Below are positions 60,885 through 64,000 of a stretch of DNA of 64,000 bases, one piece after another; the stretch's first letter is position 1, and each line of letters begins with the position of its first letter. Position numbers and translations under genes: made by a program. The stretch comes from Hetaerina americana (Eukaryota; Arthropoda; Insecta; Odonata; Calopterygidae): contig JAKTNV010000005.1 of NCBI GenBank assembly GCA_022747635.1, positions 43,197,238-43,261,237 of the forward strand, read 5' to 3'. The notes under the pieces are model-generated. The model had not been told where the DNA came from and searched no databases. It worked only from the letters and a program-made list of their open reading frames with translations.

Positions 60885-61750
60885 GGATGCTCCTACCCTC
60901 CCCTCTAACGGCTACTCCGTGGCCTTTTCTGTTTCGTAGCTCGTAATTACGTTTCGGGACGCCATTTTCAGACGGAAAGTTCTCGGGGAGGGGTAACGTG
61001 GGTGATGACATAGGGGGGGGATGAGAGAAGTTCGCTTGGGACCCAATGTGTGTCTCCGACGGAAACTTCAACAGTAGTCACTGCCGGAAGTTCCTCACCC
61101 GGAGGAGGGAAGGGGGTGGTTGGCAAAATATTTTCCGCGTCGCAATGGTAAATTGGACCGAAAGAGTTCGAAATTCAATGAGACGTGGGGTTCACATTAA
61201 CCTGGTCCACTTCATCCGTGATGGGAAAATTTGCGTCCCATTCACTGCCGCTTCTTATACGCCCTTCGACCCTCCCTCCCTCCTACTTCTGCCCATTTTC
61301 TCACGGTACCGCCCCTGCTCGCGGCGATGGGAAGGGATGGCGTTCATTTCCCATCCGCATTACCATCCCATACCACCACCACCCCCACTCACTCATCTCT
61401 CCTCTCCTTTCGCTCCAGAAATGCAATCATTCGGACGAGGAGAGGAGAGAGGGTGGGGAGGGGAGGGTGTTCGCGGCCCCCGTGCAATTCGGGTCCTCCT
61501 CCGCTCCATCCCCCTCATCCCACCGCCCAGTGCGAGCGCGAGGACTTCGTTCGCTTGGAAATAATCATCTCCCCTTCCCCGATCCCTCCTTTCGAAGGTG
61601 CCTAAATTTTTCCAGGAAGCACTCTCCGTAGGCGTAACCTCCGCCGAATTGATTTTTAGGCGTCCCGTGTCGCCCGCACGAATGGAGACGAAGAGAGGAG
61701 CTAGGTGGCGGATGTTCACGTGAACTCGCGGATCACGTGATTGTGAGAGC
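60885..61750. other. GC-rich, pyrimidine-rich island
   Basis: The most GC-rich part of the window, with GGCGGTACCG-, GCGCGAGG- and CGGATCACGTGA-like stretches and long C/T runs at 61260-61420. Three forward frames of 124 to 172 codons overlap and all are low complexity. Such an island could hold a promoter or first exon of a host gene, but no motif confirms it. Confidence 0.35.
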
Positions 61751-63070
61751 TGAGTCTGAGGGAGATGAATTTGTTCTATGCCGGAGAACGCTTGTTTGGT
61801 GTGGGAGGTGACGGTTGAGGTTCCGAGTGCTTCACTACGTTTGGGAGCCTATTTATCGGATTTATTTGATTTGGATTGCTGTTTCTTTGGCGGATCGATT
61901 TGGAGTAGAAGTTTCTTAATGACCATATCTACTGATAGTCTTTATGTATTATAATAAGAGGAAGAGGAGAACCCTAGGGTAAAAACTCGGTCCCTTTGCT
62001 TAAAAATCGTTTCATATAGAGGTAATTCCAAAATAATTCTTAGCTTATACAAAAGAATACTTGCTAATCAGAAAGAAAGAAAGTCATGTAAAGAACATTT
62101 TAGGGAGCTTATATTATGACCATCCCTTCAATATGTATTATTATTATTATTAAAAATGCACATGTGCTGGTAGACATTGTCAGGTGGCACACAAGTCCCA
62201 AATAATCGCAAAAGATAATAGATAAAATCAGACTTCAAAACACAAATCTCTTTAACAAAACATGCGAATCCCTATCCCATTTACAACCATTAATCAGCAA
62301 GAAAAAAAGATAAATTAAAAAAATTAAGCTATTACATATAATACAATACACCACACATCAGTCAAATTATAACATTTAAATTATAACACCTTAAATCTAT
62401 TCTTAAAAGTATACTTTCTGCATGCCCTCGCTTCTCAGCTGGCTAGCGTTGCATACGACTTTGTTGCTGCTGCACACTTTTACAAGGGGTAAAGCGATTT
62501 TTAATTTTTAAATTTCAGCAGACTTGCTGAGAAAGAGAATTTATATGACTTAGGCTGGCTTGTTAGCTTTCAATTTGATGCTTATGAAAACTAAGAGTCT
62601 AATATTTTTATTTTCCTTCATGGCCTAATTGATTTTTTTTAATTCAGTGGATACTTCCAGTACTAACTCAGGTCAGGTCAGTACTATCTCAGATTTTTAC
62701 AGTTTGTGGTTATACCTGGAGGATGAATAATCATTCTTTGTAATTTTCCACTCCAGTGCGTAGAACTACAAAGCATTTTTAGTGCATATAATGCCTGTAG
62801 GGTCTTTCACCTATCTCTTGGCATAACTGAAGTTTCTTAACCTTGTTCCGTTTGCATTATATTTTCTCAGAAACCCAAAAGTGATTACAAATTCGCCTAA
62901 ATACTATTGCAAGTATATATTTTTCTTTCAGTAATTTCTCCAGAATATATAATTTAATATAGACACGAGAGAAGTATTCATTTTGAAATTATATTGATTT
63001 AATGAATTGTAAAATTAGAAATAATTAAAGGTGATCTAGTCAGCTACTTTTGATTGATCATGAATTTGTC
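61750..63070. other. Gene-free AT-rich DNA
   Basis: A short ATTATTATTATTATT run near 62138; otherwise nothing recognised. Confidence 0.45.
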
Positions 63071-63114
63071 TTCAGCTTGAATATTTATCAGCTTCTCCCA
63101 GAATTATATACAAA

Positions 63115-63636
63115 TTAAGCAGAAACATATTCATTGTTTGTATGAAGTAATGCTTCTGAAACAAAGAATACCTTTTTGACAAATGTAACTTTAAAAACCA
63201 CACTGTTGAATTGAAAAATATGCCTCCCAGATTTGTAGGCAGTAAGTAATGAAGGTATTGAAAGAGACCTGGAATTCTTTTCCTGAAATAGTGCGCCATT
63301 GAATCGATAAGTGCATAAAAGCTTAGCCAAACACACCAATAACGACTCACGTTGATATAGCAGTGAAGAGAGATGTACCCTGAGGCTACGGAGGGAATTA
63401 CATTCAACGTTGAAAAGCGCCACCAAATTTAATAACTTCAAGGTAAAGGAAACAAGCTCTAACCTAGGCGTATAGAGCAAAAGGTTTTTGTGCTCTGCTC
63501 CAAGTAATTTTGGTGAAAAAATACTGGACGGATAGCTTGGTGAATTCCCACGGTCATATTGGTCTTGCGATTGTAATCTGAATGCTAAATGCTTACCTCT
63601 CGAGTCAATAGATGGAAAAGATGGAGAGGTAGGCAA
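63115..63636 (-). other. Unrecognised open frame, 173 codons
   Basis: A minus-strand frame without stops, of ordinary composition (not CT-rich), with a second frame open across 63072-63407. It contains SLRSLRVHLSSLLYQRESLL and no motif I know. The length is somewhat unusual for chance in AT-rich DNA, but there is no codon bias or homology to support it. Confidence 0.2.
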
Positions 63637-63639
63637 TTA

Positions 63640-64000
63640 AAGACAACACGGCCAAATTTAATGCCTTGAACTTATATTTTGAAAGATTTCACTGTAGCGT
63701 TGAGCTATCACCAATCGAATATACATGGCCCTGAAATCAATGAACGTATACTTAAATGGCGTAACCGAAAATAGTTCGATTAACTGTATTCTATCAAGCC
63801 TAAAAAAGTCTAAGAATCGGAAATGATTCCGGCAAGAACAATGAAAGAGTTGGCCTCTGAAATTGACCTTTTCCTTAAAAATATTCCTTCTCGTTAAAAT
63901 TTTAAGATATTGTTGGCATTTTACTCTGAGATTTATATAGAACGGACTGAACTTATTAAAGGTAAAATAATACTAAAATCTAATTATGACTAAATAACCA
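63640..64000. other. AT-rich DNA, no feature
   Basis: Nothing recognised to the end of the window. Confidence 0.45.

Noticed and set aside
61046..61631. Open frames of 124-172 codons in the 61 kb island
   Set aside because: Same compositional cause as at 40.5 kb; overlapping frames on the same strand and no domain.

Overview
This is a stretch of arthropod (most likely insect) nuclear DNA with very few genes. The evidence is eukaryotic mobile DNA throughout (mariner transposons, LINE remnants, tRNA-derived SINE pieces), long (TA)n microsatellites, AT-rich background and no bacterial-style gene packing. I found no complete host gene and cannot name the species. Nearly every long open frame outside the transposons lies in pyrimidine-rich tracts or (TA)n arrays, where stop codons are rare for compositional reasons.

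Layout. 0-3 kb: two decayed LINE 3' ends on the + strand, an RTE-like one (1-1010) and a CR1/L2/Jockey-group one (about 1690-2665). 3.2-4.3 kb: a perfect hairpin, three (TA)n arrays and a pyrimidine-rich tract. 4.4-21.8 kb: mostly featureless AT-rich DNA with short hairpins, two tRNA-like SINE heads and two large foldbacks (15.75-15.93 and 17.95-18.14 kb). 21.8-23.4 kb: a compound (TA)n region holding an internally deleted mariner with perfect 33-bp terminal repeats, then a hairpin unit between (TA)n arrays. 24-25.7 kb: a GC-richer zone with one exon-like frame on the minus strand. 28.7-29.4 kb: two LINE 3' ends meeting tail to tail at a (GATA)n run, then a 30-bp tandem repeat. 35.54-36.87 kb: a complete mariner with an uninterrupted 357-residue DD34D transposase, 27-bp terminal repeats and TA duplications; it is the only clearly functional-looking gene. 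37-55 kb: gene-free, with pyrimidine-rich islands and diverged repeats. 55.7-56.7 kb: a mariner relic followed by another foldback. 58.7-60.6 kb: (TA)n arrays, a head-to-head pair of SINE-like copies and tandem tRNA-like repeats. 60.9-61.7 kb: a GC-rich island. The rest is featureless.

The most interesting pattern spans the window. Five otherwise different foldbacks (15.8, 18.0, 23.1, 52.3 and 56.6 kb) share one geometry: two copies of a short module (CTGA-type box, small stem, CGAAA(C), often GTC, sometimes AATAAA) meet at their CTGA ends and run outward. A sixth, single copy lies at 58.8 kb. The module resembles the hammerhead-ribozyme core known from Penelope-like retroelements. I propose decayed Penelope-like ends in head-to-head dimers; this is inference and needs folding and repeat-library comparison.
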